Below, in pieces: positions 32,280 to 41,190 of a stretch of DNA of 64,000 nt; the stretch's first letter is position 1, and each line of letters starts with the position of its first letter. The DNA comes from Micromonospora sp. MA102 (GTDB taxonomy: Bacteria > Actinomycetota > Actinomycetes > Mycobacteriales > Micromonosporaceae). The stretch is from positions 1 to 64,000 of the forward strand of contig NZ_JAMWEG010000010.1 of the NCBI RefSeq assembly GCF_025460765.1. Direction: 5' to 3'. The notes below the pieces were generated by a model that did no database searches, had not been told where the DNA came from, and saw only the letters and a program-made list of their open reading frames with translations. Position numbers and translations under genes: made by a program.

Positions 32280-33140
32280 ATGTTCCCCGGATTCACGCTG
32301 GAGCACATCGACGTCGGCCCGGTGCGCCTGCGGGTCCGGCACGGCGGCTCGGGACCGCCCGTGGTGCTGCTGCACGGCCATCCGCGCACCCACGCCACCT
32401 GGCACCGGGTCGCGCCGCTGCTCGCCGCCCGGCACACCGTGATCTGCCCGGACCTGCGCGGGTACGGCGGCTCGTCGAAACCGCCCAGCGACCCGGCGCA
32501 CACGGCCTACTCGAAGCGGGCGATGGCCCGCGACGTGGTGGCGCTGCTCGACGCGCTCGGCCACCCCCGGGCGGCGGTCGTCGGCCACGACCGGGGCTGC
32601 TACGTGGCCATGCGGACCGCCCTGGACCACCCGGACCGGGTGACCCGGCTCGGGGTGCTGGACGGCGTGCCGATCGGCGAGGCGCTCGCGCGCTGCGACG
32701 CCCGGTTCGCGGCCCGCTGGTGGCACTGGTTCTTCCTGGGCCAGCTCGCGAAGCCGGCCGAGCGCGTGATCAACGCCGACCCGGACGCCTGGTACGGCGG
32801 CTCGCCGGAGGTGATGGGCGCGGAGGCGTACGCCGACTACCGCCGGGCCATCCACGACCCGGCCACGGTGCACGCGATGTGCGAGGACTACCGGGCGGGG
32901 CTCGGCCCCGACCGGGCGGCGGACGACGCGGACCGGGCCGCCGGCCGGCGGATCGGCTGCCCGGTCCTCTTCGCCTGGTCGGAGCGGGACGACATGGTCG
33001 ACCTGTACGGCGACCCGGCGGCGATCTGGCGGGACTGGGCCGACGACGTGCGCGCGGCGTCGATCCCCTCCGGCCACCACATGGCCGAGGATGCTCCGGC
33101 GGAGCTGGCCGCCCTGCTCGGCGACTTCCTGGCGGGCTGA
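32280..33140 (+). CDS. Alpha/beta hydrolase, haloacetate dehalogenase/epoxide hydrolase-like
   Basis: A 286-residue alpha/beta hydrolase. The oxyanion loop is LLHGHPRTHATW, the nucleophile elbow GHDRGCYVAMR carries Asp, the cap region has WWHWFFLGQ, and the catalytic His lies in PSGHHMAEDAP. The Asp nucleophile and cap Trp/His resemble fluoroacetate dehalogenases, but the second carboxylate-binding Arg, three residues after the first in DRGxR, is Tyr here. Haloacetate use is therefore uncertain, and a related esterase or epoxide hydrolase role is possible. Confidence 0.82.
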   Translation: MFPGFTLEHIDVGPVRLRVRHGGSGPPVVLLHGHPRTHATWHRVAPLLAARHTVICPDLRGYGGSSKPPSDPAHTAYSKRAMARDVVALLDALGHPRAAVVGHDRGCYVAMRTALDHPDRVTRLGVLDGVPIGEALARCDARFAARWWHWFFLGQLAKPAERVINADPDAWYGGSPEVMGAEAYADYRRAIHDPATVHAMCEDYRAGLGPDRAADDADRAAGRRIGCPVLFAWSERDDMVDLYGDPAAIWRDWADDVRAASIPSGHHMAEDAPAELAALLGDFLAG

Positions 33141-33150
33141 CCCGCGGCGG

Positions 33151-33489
33151 TCAGCCGACCGGGGTGAGCGGGCGCTCGGCGGCGGCCGGGGTGGCGAGGA
33201 GGCCACGGCGGCGGGCCCAGCGCTCGAAGAGCACGGTGGCGAACGGCGGCACCGCGCAGGCCAGCGCGACGGCGGTGTGCCACCGCGACCAGCGCCGCTG
33301 CCGGGCCACGACCAGCACGAGCAGCCCGTACGCGACGAAGAGCGCCCCGTGGATCGGGCCGAACACGTGCACGCCGGTCTCGTTGCGCGGCGGCCCGTAC
33401 TTGACGGCCATCCCGGCCAGCAGGGCGGCCCACGAGCAGGCCTCGGCGATGGCCGCCGCCACGAACAGCCGGGTGGTGATCTCGCGCAT
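33151..33489 (-). CDS. DUF3817 membrane protein
   Basis: A 112-residue DUF3817 protein with three predicted transmembrane helices: LFVAAAIAEACSWAALLAGM, VFGPIHGALFVAYGLLVLVV (with the family's GxxHG) and AVALACAVPPFATVLFE. Function unknown. It is convergent with the hydrolase gene (10-bp gap) and divergent from the glutamate-cysteine ligase gene (163-bp gap, no gene seen). Confidence 0.88.
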   Translation of the reverse strand: MREITTRLFVAAAIAEACSWAALLAGMAVKYGPPRNETGVHVFGPIHGALFVAYGLLVLVVARQRRWSRWHTAVALACAVPPFATVLFERWARRRGLLATPAAAERPLTPVG

Positions 33490-33652
33490 CCGGCCATGCT
33501 AGCCACCCGGGCCGGTCGGACCGGCCGCGACACTGTGCGACGCGACAGGGATCACCGGCCGGAGAGCTGGGTAGTAAGGGATCCCCCGGCCCTTTCCCCG
33601 CGCCACGGTGGCGTGCGAGGTTAGGGGGACCAACGGTGACAGGGTGGTGACC

Positions 33653-35131
33653 ATGGGCGAGGACGTCGGCGCGCGCACCTTCAGCCGGGAGGACCGGGCC
33701 CGCTACCGCGACAAGGTGCGGCGTTGCCTGGACGTGTTCGCCGAGATGCTGCGCGAGTCCCGCTTCGACGTGGAGCGGCCGATGACCGGGCTGGAGATCG
33801 AGCTCAACCTGGTCGACGAGGAATCCCAGCCGGCCATGCGCAACGCCGACGTGCTGGAGGCGATCGCCGATCCCAGCTTCCAGACCGAGCTGGGCCAGTT
33901 CAACGTGGAGATCAACGTCGCGCCGCGCCGGTTGACCGGCACCGGCACGGCCCAGTTCGAGGAGCACGTCCGCGCCAGTCTCAACGCCGCCGAGGAGAAG
34001 GCCCGCGCGGTCGGCGCGCACATGGTGATGATCGGCATCCTGCCGACCCTGCGCCCGGAGCACCTGACCGCCGAGACCCTCTCGGCCAACCCGCGGTACG
34101 CGCTGCTCAACGAGCAGATCTTCGCCGCTCGGGGTGAGGACCTGCGGATCTCGATCAGCGGGGTGGAGCGGCTGGCCACCACCGCGGACACCATCACCCC
34201 CGAGGCCGCCTGCACCAGCACCCAGTTCCACCTCCAGGTCAGCCCGGCCCAGTTCGCCGACTACTGGAACGCCGCGCAGGCGATCGCCGGGGTCCAGGTG
34301 GCGCTCGGCGCGAACTCGCCGCTGCTGTTCGGCCGGGAACTGTGGCGGGAGACCCGGGTGCCGCTGTTCCAGCAGGCCACCGACACCCGCGCCGAGGAGA
34401 TCAAGGCCCAGGGGGTACGCCCCCGGGTGTGGTTCGGGGAACGCTGGATCACCAGCGTGTTCGACCTCTTCGAGGAGAACGTGCGCTACTTCCCGGCGCT
34501 GCTGCCGGTCTGCGACCCGGAGGACCCGGCGGAGACCCTGGCCGCCGGCGGCGTGCCGAAGCTCGGCGAGCTGCGGCTGCACAACGGCACGATCTACCGG
34601 TGGAACCGGCCGGTCTACGACGTGCTGAAGGGCCGCCCGCACCTGCGGGTCGAGAACCGGGTGCTGCCCGCCGGGCCGACCGTGCTGGACACCGTCGCCA
34701 ACGGCGCCTTCTACTTCGGCCTGGTCCGCGCCCTCGCCGAGTCCGACCGGCCGCTCTGGTCGCAGATGTCGTTCAGCGCGGCCGAGGAGAACTTCACCAA
34801 CTGCGCCCGGCACGGCATCGACGCCCAGGTGTTCTGGCCGGGGCTGGGCTACCTGCCGGTGACCGAGCTGGTGCTGCGCCGGCTGCTGCCGCTGGCCCAC
34901 CACGGGCTGGACCGGTGGGGCCTCGACCCCGAGGAGCGGGACCGGCTGCTCAGCATCGTCGAGCAGCGCTGCCTGACCGGCCGTAACGGCGCGACCTGGC
35001 AGGTGGAGACGCTGCACCGGCTGGAGTCGGCCGACCACCTGGACCGGCCGGAGGCGCTGCGCGAGGTGGTCCGGCACTACGTCGACCTGATGCACAGCAA
35101 CCGGCCGGTCCACGAGTGGCCGATCCCCTGA
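33653..35131 (+). CDS. GCS2-type glutamate-cysteine ligase family protein
   Basis: A 492-residue carboxylate-amine ligase of the GCS2 group, expected to join glutamate to cysteine or another amine with ATP. MTGLEIELNLVDEESQP carries the metal-binding Glu residues; FQTELGQFNVEINV, STQFHLQVSP, ERWITSVFDLFEENVRYFP and HLRVENRVLPAGPT are strongly conserved in actinobacterial members. Actinobacteria use mycothiol rather than glutathione, and no second glutathione gene is adjacent, so the true product is open (gamma-glutamyl-cysteine, an ergothioneine-type EgtA step, or another ligation). ATG 33653 follows AGGGTGG. Confidence 0.88.
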   Translation: MGEDVGARTFSREDRARYRDKVRRCLDVFAEMLRESRFDVERPMTGLEIELNLVDEESQPAMRNADVLEAIADPSFQTELGQFNVEINVAPRRLTGTGTAQFEEHVRASLNAAEEKARAVGAHMVMIGILPTLRPEHLTAETLSANPRYALLNEQIFAARGEDLRISISGVERLATTADTITPEAACTSTQFHLQVSPAQFADYWNAAQAIAGVQVALGANSPLLFGRELWRETRVPLFQQATDTRAEEIKAQGVRPRVWFGERWITSVFDLFEENVRYFPALLPVCDPEDPAETLAAGGVPKLGELRLHNGTIYRWNRPVYDVLKGRPHLRVENRVLPAGPTVLDTVANGAFYFGLVRALAESDRPLWSQMSFSAAEENFTNCARHGIDAQVFWPGLGYLPVTELVLRRLLPLAHHGLDRWGLDPEERDRLLSIVEQRCLTGRNGATWQVETLHRLESADHLDRPEALREVVRHYVDLMHSNRPVHEWPIP

Positions 35132-35141
35132 CCCTTGCGGA

Positions 35142-35711
35142 TCAGAGCGGGGACGGGTCGTCGCGCAGCCGGCTGTAGAGCCAGCCGTCGCGCCAGGCAC
35201 CGGCGCGGAACTCGCAGGCGCGAATGACTCCTTCGAGCTGGAAACCGGCCTTCTCCAGCGACCGCTGCTCGGCGAGGTTCTCCGGGTGGGTCCCGGCCTG
35301 GATCCGCTGCGCCGGCGTGTGCGCGAACAGGTAGTCGCAGAGCAGTGCCTGCGCCCGCCAGCCGACGCCCCGACCGCGCCACTCGGGCAGGAGCGCGATA
35401 CCGATCTCCCAGTACGGCGCGCGTCCGCTGTAGATACCCCACTGGTAGCTCACGAGGCCGGCGGCGGCCTCCTCGGGCTCGACCTGGACGACGAGCCGGC
35501 CGTCCCGCTCGCCCAGGTAGCCGTCCTCGGCGTACCGGCGGGCGGGCGCGCCCGAGTCCCGGAAGCCGGCCCAGTCCAGCCCGATCAGGCCCGGCTCGGT
35601 GAGGAACCGGCGGAACATCGGCAGGTCCGGTTCGGTGACCGGGCGCAGCCGGACGGTCCCACCGCCCGCCTCGTGCGCGATGCCGGCGAGTCCCGGCCCG
35701 GCCTCGTCCAT
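35142..35711 (-). CDS. GNAT family N-acetyltransferase
   Basis: A 189-residue RimJ/RimL-like acetyltransferase: TVRLRPVTEPDLPMFRRFL, YWEIGIALLPEWRGRGVGWR (acetyl-CoA loop RGRGVG) and the THPENLAEQRSLEKAGF motif typical of this subgroup. Substrate unknown. ATG 35711 is favoured by alignment; its ribosome site is weak. It is convergent with the ligase gene (10-bp gap). Confidence 0.85.
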   Translation of the reverse strand: MDEAGPGLAGIAHEAGGGTVRLRPVTEPDLPMFRRFLTEPGLIGLDWAGFRDSGAPARRYAEDGYLGERDGRLVVQVEPEEAAAGLVSYQWGIYSGRAPYWEIGIALLPEWRGRGVGWRAQALLCDYLFAHTPAQRIQAGTHPENLAEQRSLEKAGFQLEGVIRACEFRAGAWRDGWLYSRLRDDPSPL

Positions 35712-35860
35712 GCCCGGAAGGCTAGCGGCCAGCGTCCGGCGCCGCTGCCCCATGGGCGCACGCCGGGTAGGGCACCGTCGACGGCTCAACGTTTGCTGCA
35801 CGTCCGTTCCACGCCCGGTGGCGACGCTTCTCGCACACACCAGCAGTAAGGAGAAGCGTC

Positions 35861-36496
35861 ATGACACACCGTTTCCTCGCCACGCCGCCGACCGGACGCC
35901 GGGCCGTCTCGGTGGTCGGGGCACTCGTCCTGGCCACCGCGGGGCTGGCCGGCGCCACCGCCGCGCCGGCGTCCGCGGCCGTCGTGGTTCCCGCCGACTG
36001 CGGCCCGTACTCCGGGGCGCCGGTGCCGGCCGGGTACTCCACGCAGTTCGTTCCCCCCGGCGGGCTCTACATCAGCCCCAACAACAACGGCCAGGAGTTC
36101 ATCATCGGCACGACCGGCTCGGACGTGATCGTCGGAAGCGTCAACGACGACATCATCTGCGGGCTCGACGGGAACGACAACATCCAGGCCAACAGCGGCG
36201 AGGACATCGTCTACGGCGGGTTGGTCGGCGACAGCATCTGGGGCGACCTGGGCAACGACAACCTCCACGGTGACGGCGGTGCGGACACCATCCACGGGGA
36301 CCGCTTCATCGGGCCGAGCGCCCTGGACGGCAACGACCGCGTGGACGGCGGGAGCAACGACGACCACCTCTTCGGCGACCAGGGCGGGGACACCCTGGTC
36401 GGCGGCCCCGGCCTGTTCGACGACGGCGACGGCGGCCCGGACGCCGTGTTCGACGACTGCCGGCCCACCGTGGACTTCCCCACCAACTGCCCCTGA
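35861..36496 (+). CDS. Secreted RTX-like calcium-binding protein
   Basis: A 211-residue exported protein. A Sec signal peptide covers residues 1-40 (basic start, long Ala/Leu core, cleavage after ASA). Residues about 80-190 hold degenerate RTX nonapeptides of the GGxGxDxLx type, for example GTTGSDVIVG, GDLGNDNLHGDGGADTIHGD and GDQGGDTLVGG, which bind calcium as a beta-roll. It has no type I secretion signal or catalytic domain, and ends in a short Cys-containing tail. AAGGAG lies upstream of the ATG. Confidence 0.88.
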   Translation: MTHRFLATPPTGRRAVSVVGALVLATAGLAGATAAPASAAVVVPADCGPYSGAPVPAGYSTQFVPPGGLYISPNNNGQEFIIGTTGSDVIVGSVNDDIICGLDGNDNIQANSGEDIVYGGLVGDSIWGDLGNDNLHGDGGADTIHGDRFIGPSALDGNDRVDGGSNDDHLFGDQGGDTLVGGPGLFDDGDGGPDAVFDDCRPTVDFPTNCP

Positions 36497-36505
36497 TCCG
36501 ATCGC

Positions 36506-36548
36506 CACGGCGGTCCGTGGGTCGTCAACGCACCCACGGGCCGCCGTG
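36506..36548 (+). terminator. Terminator after the RTX-like gene
   Basis: A 17-bp stem (CACGGCGGTCCGTGGGT with ACCCACGGGCCGCCGTG, one T-G wobble) and a 9-nt loop lie 9 bp after the stop, isolating it from the SARP gene. Confidence 0.8.
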
Positions 36549-36615
36549 CCGCCGCCTGTCGGATCCTCGTCAGGCCCGCGCCGACCACTGTCGACGGCGG
36601 CTAGCGTGACAGTCC

Positions 36616-39450
36616 GTGGCGGTGGAGTTCCGGGTACTCGGCGACCTGGACGTCCGGATCGACGGCCGGGCGGTCGGGATCGGTCACGCCCGTCAGCAGT
36701 GTGTCCTCGCCGCCCTGCTGGTCGAGCCCAACCGGGTGGTCGCGATCGAGCAGCTCGTCAGCCGGGTCTGGGGCGACGACGTGCCGGACGCGGCCGCCGT
36801 CACCCTGCGCGGCTACCTGTCCCGGCTCCGCCAGGCGCTGGCCGGCGCGGACGAGGTCCGCATCGTCCGGCGCCATCCCGGCTACCTGCTCGCCGTCGAC
36901 CCGGACCGCGTCGACCTGCACCGCTTCCAGGAGCTGGTTGACCAGGCCCGGCGCACCGACGACGCGACCGCGATCAGCTGCCTGGAGCGGGCGCTGGCAC
37001 TCTGGCGTGGCGAGGCGTTCGACGGGCTGGACACGCCGTGGTTGGCGGCCTACCGGCAGACCCTCGACCGGCAGCGACTCGCGGCCGCGCTGGACCGCAA
37101 CGACCTGGCCCTGCGCCACGGCCGGCACGCGCACCTGCTCCCCGACGTCCTGGCGTTGAGCAGCCGGTACCCGTGGGACGAGCGCCTCGCGGCGCAGGCG
37201 ATGCTCGCGCTGTACCGGTGCGGGCGGCAGGCCGACGCACTCGAGCAGTTCCACCAGATGCGCCGCCGGTTGGCCGCCGAGGTCGGCACGGATCCCAGCC
37301 CGCCCCTGGCACTGCTGTACCAGCGGATCCTCACCGCTGATCCGGTGCTCGCGGCGCCTGACGTCCCCCCGGCGGGCGGCGCCGGACCGGCCGCGGCTCC
37401 GGGCCGACCCGACGCGGCCCGGGAGGTGGCCACCGCGCCCCGGCAGTTGCCGGCGTCGCCCGGGGTCTTCGCCGGCCGGGCAGCCCAGCTCGCGCGCCTC
37501 GACGACCAACTCGGCGACGCGGGGCACCCCGACGGCGGGTCGCCGGTCGTGATCTCGTCCATCGGTGGCGGCGGTGGGGTCGGCAAGACCTGGCTGGCCC
37601 TGCGGTGGGCGCACGCCAACGCCGATCGCTTTCCCGACGGGCAGCTCTACGTCAACCTGCGTGGCTTCGACCCGACAGCCCTCCCGGTGAGCTGGCCGGC
37701 GGCCGTGCGCGGCTTCCTCGAAGCGCTCGGTGTCGAACCGGCGCGCGTCCCGGCCGAGCCGGAGGCGCAGGCGTCGCTGTACCGCACGCTGGTCGCCGGC
37801 CGCCGCATGCTCGTCGTCCTCGACGACGCCCGCGACGCCGCCACGGTGATCCCGCTGCTGCCCGGCACCCCCACGAGCGCGGTCCTGGTGACCAGCCGCC
37901 GGCAGCTGGCCAGCCTCGTCACCACTCACGGCGCACGACCGCTGCCGCTGGACGTGCTGCCCGACGGCGAGGCACACGAGCTGCTCGTCCGGCAGGTGGG
38001 CGCCGCGCGGGTCGCGGGACAGCCCGACGCCGTCGCCGACATCCTGCGGTTCTGCGGTGGCCTGCCACTGGCCCTCGGGATCGTGGCGGCCCGCGCGGCT
38101 CTCCGCCCCGACCTCGCCCTGTCGTCGATCGCGGCGGAGCTGGCCACCGCGATCAGCCCGCTGGACGTGCTCGACGGCGACGAGGTGGCGACGAACCTGC
38201 GAGTGGTGCTGTCCAGCTCGGTGCGGGCGCTGACGCCACCCGCGGCGGAGGTGTTCACGCTGCTCGGCCTGGCCCCGGGCCCGGACATCGGGCGGGCCGC
38301 CGCGGCCAGCCTGACCGCCCGTACGCCGGACGAGCTGCGCCCGCTGCTGCGCGAGCTCACCGACGCGCACCTCGTGCAGGAGCACGTCGCGGGCCGGTAC
38401 CGCATGCACGACCTGGTCCGGGTGTTCGCGGTCGAGCGGGCAGCCGGGGATCCGACCGGCTCCCGGTCCGCGCTGTGCCGGCTGATCGACCACCACCTGC
38501 ACACCGCGCACGCGGCCGCCCTGCTGCTGTCCCCGCAGCGCGATCCGCTGACCCTGGCCCCCGCCGCGCCCGGGGTGACCGCCGAGCGGCTCGACGACCT
38601 CGCGGCGGCGCTGGCCTGGTTCACCCGCGAACACCAGGTGCTCCTCGCGACCATCGAGTACGCCGGCGGCAACGGTCTGGACGCCGCGACCGGGCAGCTC
38701 TCGTGGACCCTGGCCACCTACTTCGACCGGCAGGGTCACTGGCACGACTGGGCCACGGTGGCCGGCAGGGCGGTCGAGTCGACCGGGCGGCTGGGTGACC
38801 GCCCGGCACAGGCCCAGGCGCACCGGCTCCTGGCCGGGGCCTGCTCCAACCTCGGCCGGTACGAGGAGGCGCAGCGCAACCTGCTCGCGGCGCTGGACCT
38901 GTTCGCCGCCCTGGCCGACGACGAGGGGCGGGCGCACACCCACTTCGACCTCAGCATGCTCCTGGACCGGCAGCGGCGGCCCCGGGAGGCCCTGCCGCAC
39001 GCGCGGCGGAGCCTCGCCCTCTACGAGCGGGTCGGGAGCCCGCTCAAGCAGGCGGTCGCGCTCAACGCGATCGGCTGGTACCACTCCCAGCTCGGCGAGC
39101 ACCGCGACGCGATCACCTTCTGCCGCCGGGCGCTCGCCCTGTCCGAGCAGGTCGGCAGCGCGTACGGGCAGGCGAACACGTGGGACAGCATCGGCTTCGC
39201 CCATCACCACCTGGGCGAGCACGAACAGGCCGTCGACTGCTTCCAGCAGGCGCTCACCCTCTTCGCCGAGATGGGTGACCGGCACGCCGAAGGCATCGTG
39301 CTGGATCATCTCGGCGACACGTGGGCGGCGGCGGGCCGGCCGGCCGCCGCCCGGGACGCCTGGCGACGCTCCCTCGCGCTGTTCGAGGAGCTCGGCCACA
39401 CCGATTCCGGGGCGGTACGGCGGAAGCTGGCCGTGTGCCCGGACCGGTGA
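36616..39450 (+). CDS. AfsR/SARP-type regulator with NB-ARC and TPR domains
   Basis: A 944-residue regulator. An OmpR-type winged helix lies at about residues 1-95 (ARQQCVLAALLVEPNRVV, AAVTLRGYLSRLRQAL) and a bacterial transcriptional activation domain at about 100-250 (ERALALWRGEAFDGLDTPWL). An NTPase domain covers about 285-600 with Walker A GGGGGVGKTWLALRWA (near 316), Walker B RMLVVLDDARDAATV and GLPLALGIVAARA. TPR repeats fill 730-930. SARPs of this form activate antibiotic clusters or stress genes in response to ligand and ATP. No biosynthetic cluster is adjacent, so it may be pleiotropic. The start is GTG. Confidence 0.93.
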   Translation: MAVEFRVLGDLDVRIDGRAVGIGHARQQCVLAALLVEPNRVVAIEQLVSRVWGDDVPDAAAVTLRGYLSRLRQALAGADEVRIVRRHPGYLLAVDPDRVDLHRFQELVDQARRTDDATAISCLERALALWRGEAFDGLDTPWLAAYRQTLDRQRLAAALDRNDLALRHGRHAHLLPDVLALSSRYPWDERLAAQAMLALYRCGRQADALEQFHQMRRRLAAEVGTDPSPPLALLYQRILTADPVLAAPDVPPAGGAGPAAAPGRPDAAREVATAPRQLPASPGVFAGRAAQLARLDDQLGDAGHPDGGSPVVISSIGGGGGVGKTWLALRWAHANADRFPDGQLYVNLRGFDPTALPVSWPAAVRGFLEALGVEPARVPAEPEAQASLYRTLVAGRRMLVVLDDARDAATVIPLLPGTPTSAVLVTSRRQLASLVTTHGARPLPLDVLPDGEAHELLVRQVGAARVAGQPDAVADILRFCGGLPLALGIVAARAALRPDLALSSIAAELATAISPLDVLDGDEVATNLRVVLSSSVRALTPPAAEVFTLLGLAPGPDIGRAAAASLTARTPDELRPLLRELTDAHLVQEHVAGRYRMHDLVRVFAVERAAGDPTGSRSALCRLIDHHLHTAHAAALLLSPQRDPLTLAPAAPGVTAERLDDLAAALAWFTREHQVLLATIEYAGGNGLDAATGQLSWTLATYFDRQGHWHDWATVAGRAVESTGRLGDRPAQAQAHRLLAGACSNLGRYEEAQRNLLAALDLFAALADDEGRAHTHFDLSMLLDRQRRPREALPHARRSLALYERVGSPLKQAVALNAIGWYHSQLGEHRDAITFCRRALALSEQVGSAYGQANTWDSIGFAHHHLGEHEQAVDCFQQALTLFAEMGDRHAEGIVLDHLGDTWAAAGRPAAARDAWRRSLALFEELGHTDSGAVRRKLAVCPDR

Positions 39451-39456
39451 GACCGG

Positions 39457-41190
39457 TCAGAGCGCCACGATCGCGGCGGACTCCGGGGGCAGCTCGATGC
39501 CGTCGCGCATGACCGTGACCCCCTCGGAGGTGGCGAGCAGCACGCGGCGCACCACGCCGGGCAGGTTGATGCGCTGCGCCTTGCCGGCCAGGTTGGCGAC
39601 CACCAGGCAGCCGCCCCGCCGCATCAGCAGGAACTGGTCGCCGTGGCGGACGTCGACATGGCCGAGCCGGGGATCGGTCAGGTCGGGACGCTGCTTGCGC
39701 AGGGCGATGAGCCGCCGGTAGAAGTCGTACATCTCCCGGTGTTCGGGCTTGTCCAGCTCGGCCCAGTCGAGCCGGGAGCGGACGAAGGTCTGCGGGTCCT
39801 GCGGGTCGGGCACGTCCCCCGGCGGCCAGCCGTGCGCGGCGAACTCCCGCCGGCGCCCCGTCGCGACCGCGGTGGCCAGCTCGGGCTCCGGGTGGCTGGT
39901 GAAGAACTGCCACGGGGTGCTGGCCGCCCACTCCTCCCCCATGAACAGCATCGGGGTGAAGGGCGCGGTCATCAGCAGGGTGGCGCCGACGCGCAGCAGC
40001 CCGGCGGAGAGCGTGGCGGAGATCCGGTCCCCGGTGGCCCGGTTGCCGATCTGGTCGTGGTTCTGCAGGTACGCCACGAACCGGTGCCCCGGCGTGCGCT
40101 GCCGGTCGACGGGCCGGCCGTGGCTGCGGTTGCGGAAGCTGGACCAGGTGCCGGCGTGGAAGAACGCGCCGGTCAGCACGTCGGTCAGGCATTCGAGGGA
40201 GCCGAAGTCACCGTAGTAGCCCTGCCGTTCCCCGGTGAGCAGGGTGTGCAGCGCGTGGTGGGCGTCGTCGTTCCACTGGGCGTGCAGCCCGTACCCGCCG
40301 GCCTCCCGAGGGGTGATCAGCTTCGGGTCGTTGAGGTCGCTCTCGGCGATCAGCGACAGCGGCCGGCCCAGGTGGGTGGAGAGCGCCTCCACCTCGGCGG
40401 CCACCTCCTCCAGGACGTGGGTGGCCCGGGAGTCGGGCATGGCGTGCACGGCGTCCAGCCGCAGCCCGTCCACGTGGTAGTCGCGCAGCCACATGAGCAC
40501 GCTGTCGACGATGTAGCGGCGCACCCCGTCGGAGTGCGGCCCGTCCAGGTTGACCGTGCGGCCCCAGGTGTTGCTCTGCTCGGTGAGGTACGGCGCGAAG
40601 CGCGGCGCGTAGGCCCCGGAGGGCCCGAAATGGTTGTAGACGACGTCGAGGATCACCCCCAGCCCTTTGGCGTGCGCCGCGTCGACGAAACGCTTGAGCC
40701 CGTCCGGCCCCCCGTACGGCTCGTGCGGCGCGTACCAGCAGACCCCGTCGTAGCCCCAGTTGTGCTCGCCGTTGAAGGCGTTGACCGGGAGCAGCTCGAC
40801 CAGGTCGACGCCGAGGTCGACCAGGTGGTCGAGGCGGCCGATCGCCGCGTCGAAGGTGCCCTCCGGGGTGAAGGTGCCGATGTGCAGCTCGTAGAGGACG
40901 CTGCCGGGCAGCTGCCGCCCGGTCCAGCCCTGGTCGGTCCAGTCGAACGCGGCGTGGTCGTAGCGGCGGCTCGGCCCGTGCACGCCCTGCGGCTGCCAGG
41001 CCGACCGGGGGTCGGGCAGGGCCTGCTCGTCGTCGTCGAGCAGGAACGCGTAGTCGGTGCCCGGACCGGCGCCGGGCACCTCGACCCGCCACCAGCCGCC
41101 CGACCCGGGGCGCATGTCCTGGTCGGCGACGCCGGGCAGGCGCAGCCGCACCCGGGCGGCTTCGGGCGCCCACACCGTGAACTCGGTCAT
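39457..41190 (-). CDS. treZ: Malto-oligosyltrehalose trehalohydrolase
   Basis: A 577-residue GH13 enzyme that releases trehalose from maltooligosyl-trehalose. An N-terminal CBM48-like domain (FTVWAPEAARVRLRLPG) is followed by a GH13 barrel with VDLVELLPVNAFNGEHNWGY, the nucleophile Asp in DGLRLDAVHAM, the acid Glu in SLIAESDLND and YLQNHDQIGNRA. Length is normal. Its ATG overlaps the treY stop by 4 bp (ATGA), so it is the last gene of the glgX-treY-treZ operon. It ends 6 bp from the convergent SARP gene. Confidence 0.95.
   Translation of the reverse strand: MTEFTVWAPEAARVRLRLPGVADQDMRPGSGGWWRVEVPGAGPGTDYAFLLDDDEQALPDPRSAWQPQGVHGPSRRYDHAAFDWTDQGWTGRQLPGSVLYELHIGTFTPEGTFDAAIGRLDHLVDLGVDLVELLPVNAFNGEHNWGYDGVCWYAPHEPYGGPDGLKRFVDAAHAKGLGVILDVVYNHFGPSGAYAPRFAPYLTEQSNTWGRTVNLDGPHSDGVRRYIVDSVLMWLRDYHVDGLRLDAVHAMPDSRATHVLEEVAAEVEALSTHLGRPLSLIAESDLNDPKLITPREAGGYGLHAQWNDDAHHALHTLLTGERQGYYGDFGSLECLTDVLTGAFFHAGTWSSFRNRSHGRPVDRQRTPGHRFVAYLQNHDQIGNRATGDRISATLSAGLLRVGATLLMTAPFTPMLFMGEEWAASTPWQFFTSHPEPELATAVATGRRREFAAHGWPPGDVPDPQDPQTFVRSRLDWAELDKPEHREMYDFYRRLIALRKQRPDLTDPRLGHVDVRHGDQFLLMRRGGCLVVANLAGKAQRINLPGVVRRVLLATSEGVTVMRDGIELPPESAAIVAL

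Noticed and set aside
32280..33140. Fluoroacetate dehalogenase as a firm call
   Set aside because: A key carboxylate-binding Arg is replaced by Tyr, so only the broader family is supported.
36616..39450. Cluster-situated antibiotic regulator
   Set aside because: No polyketide, peptide synthetase, RiPP or tailoring cluster lies on either side in this window.
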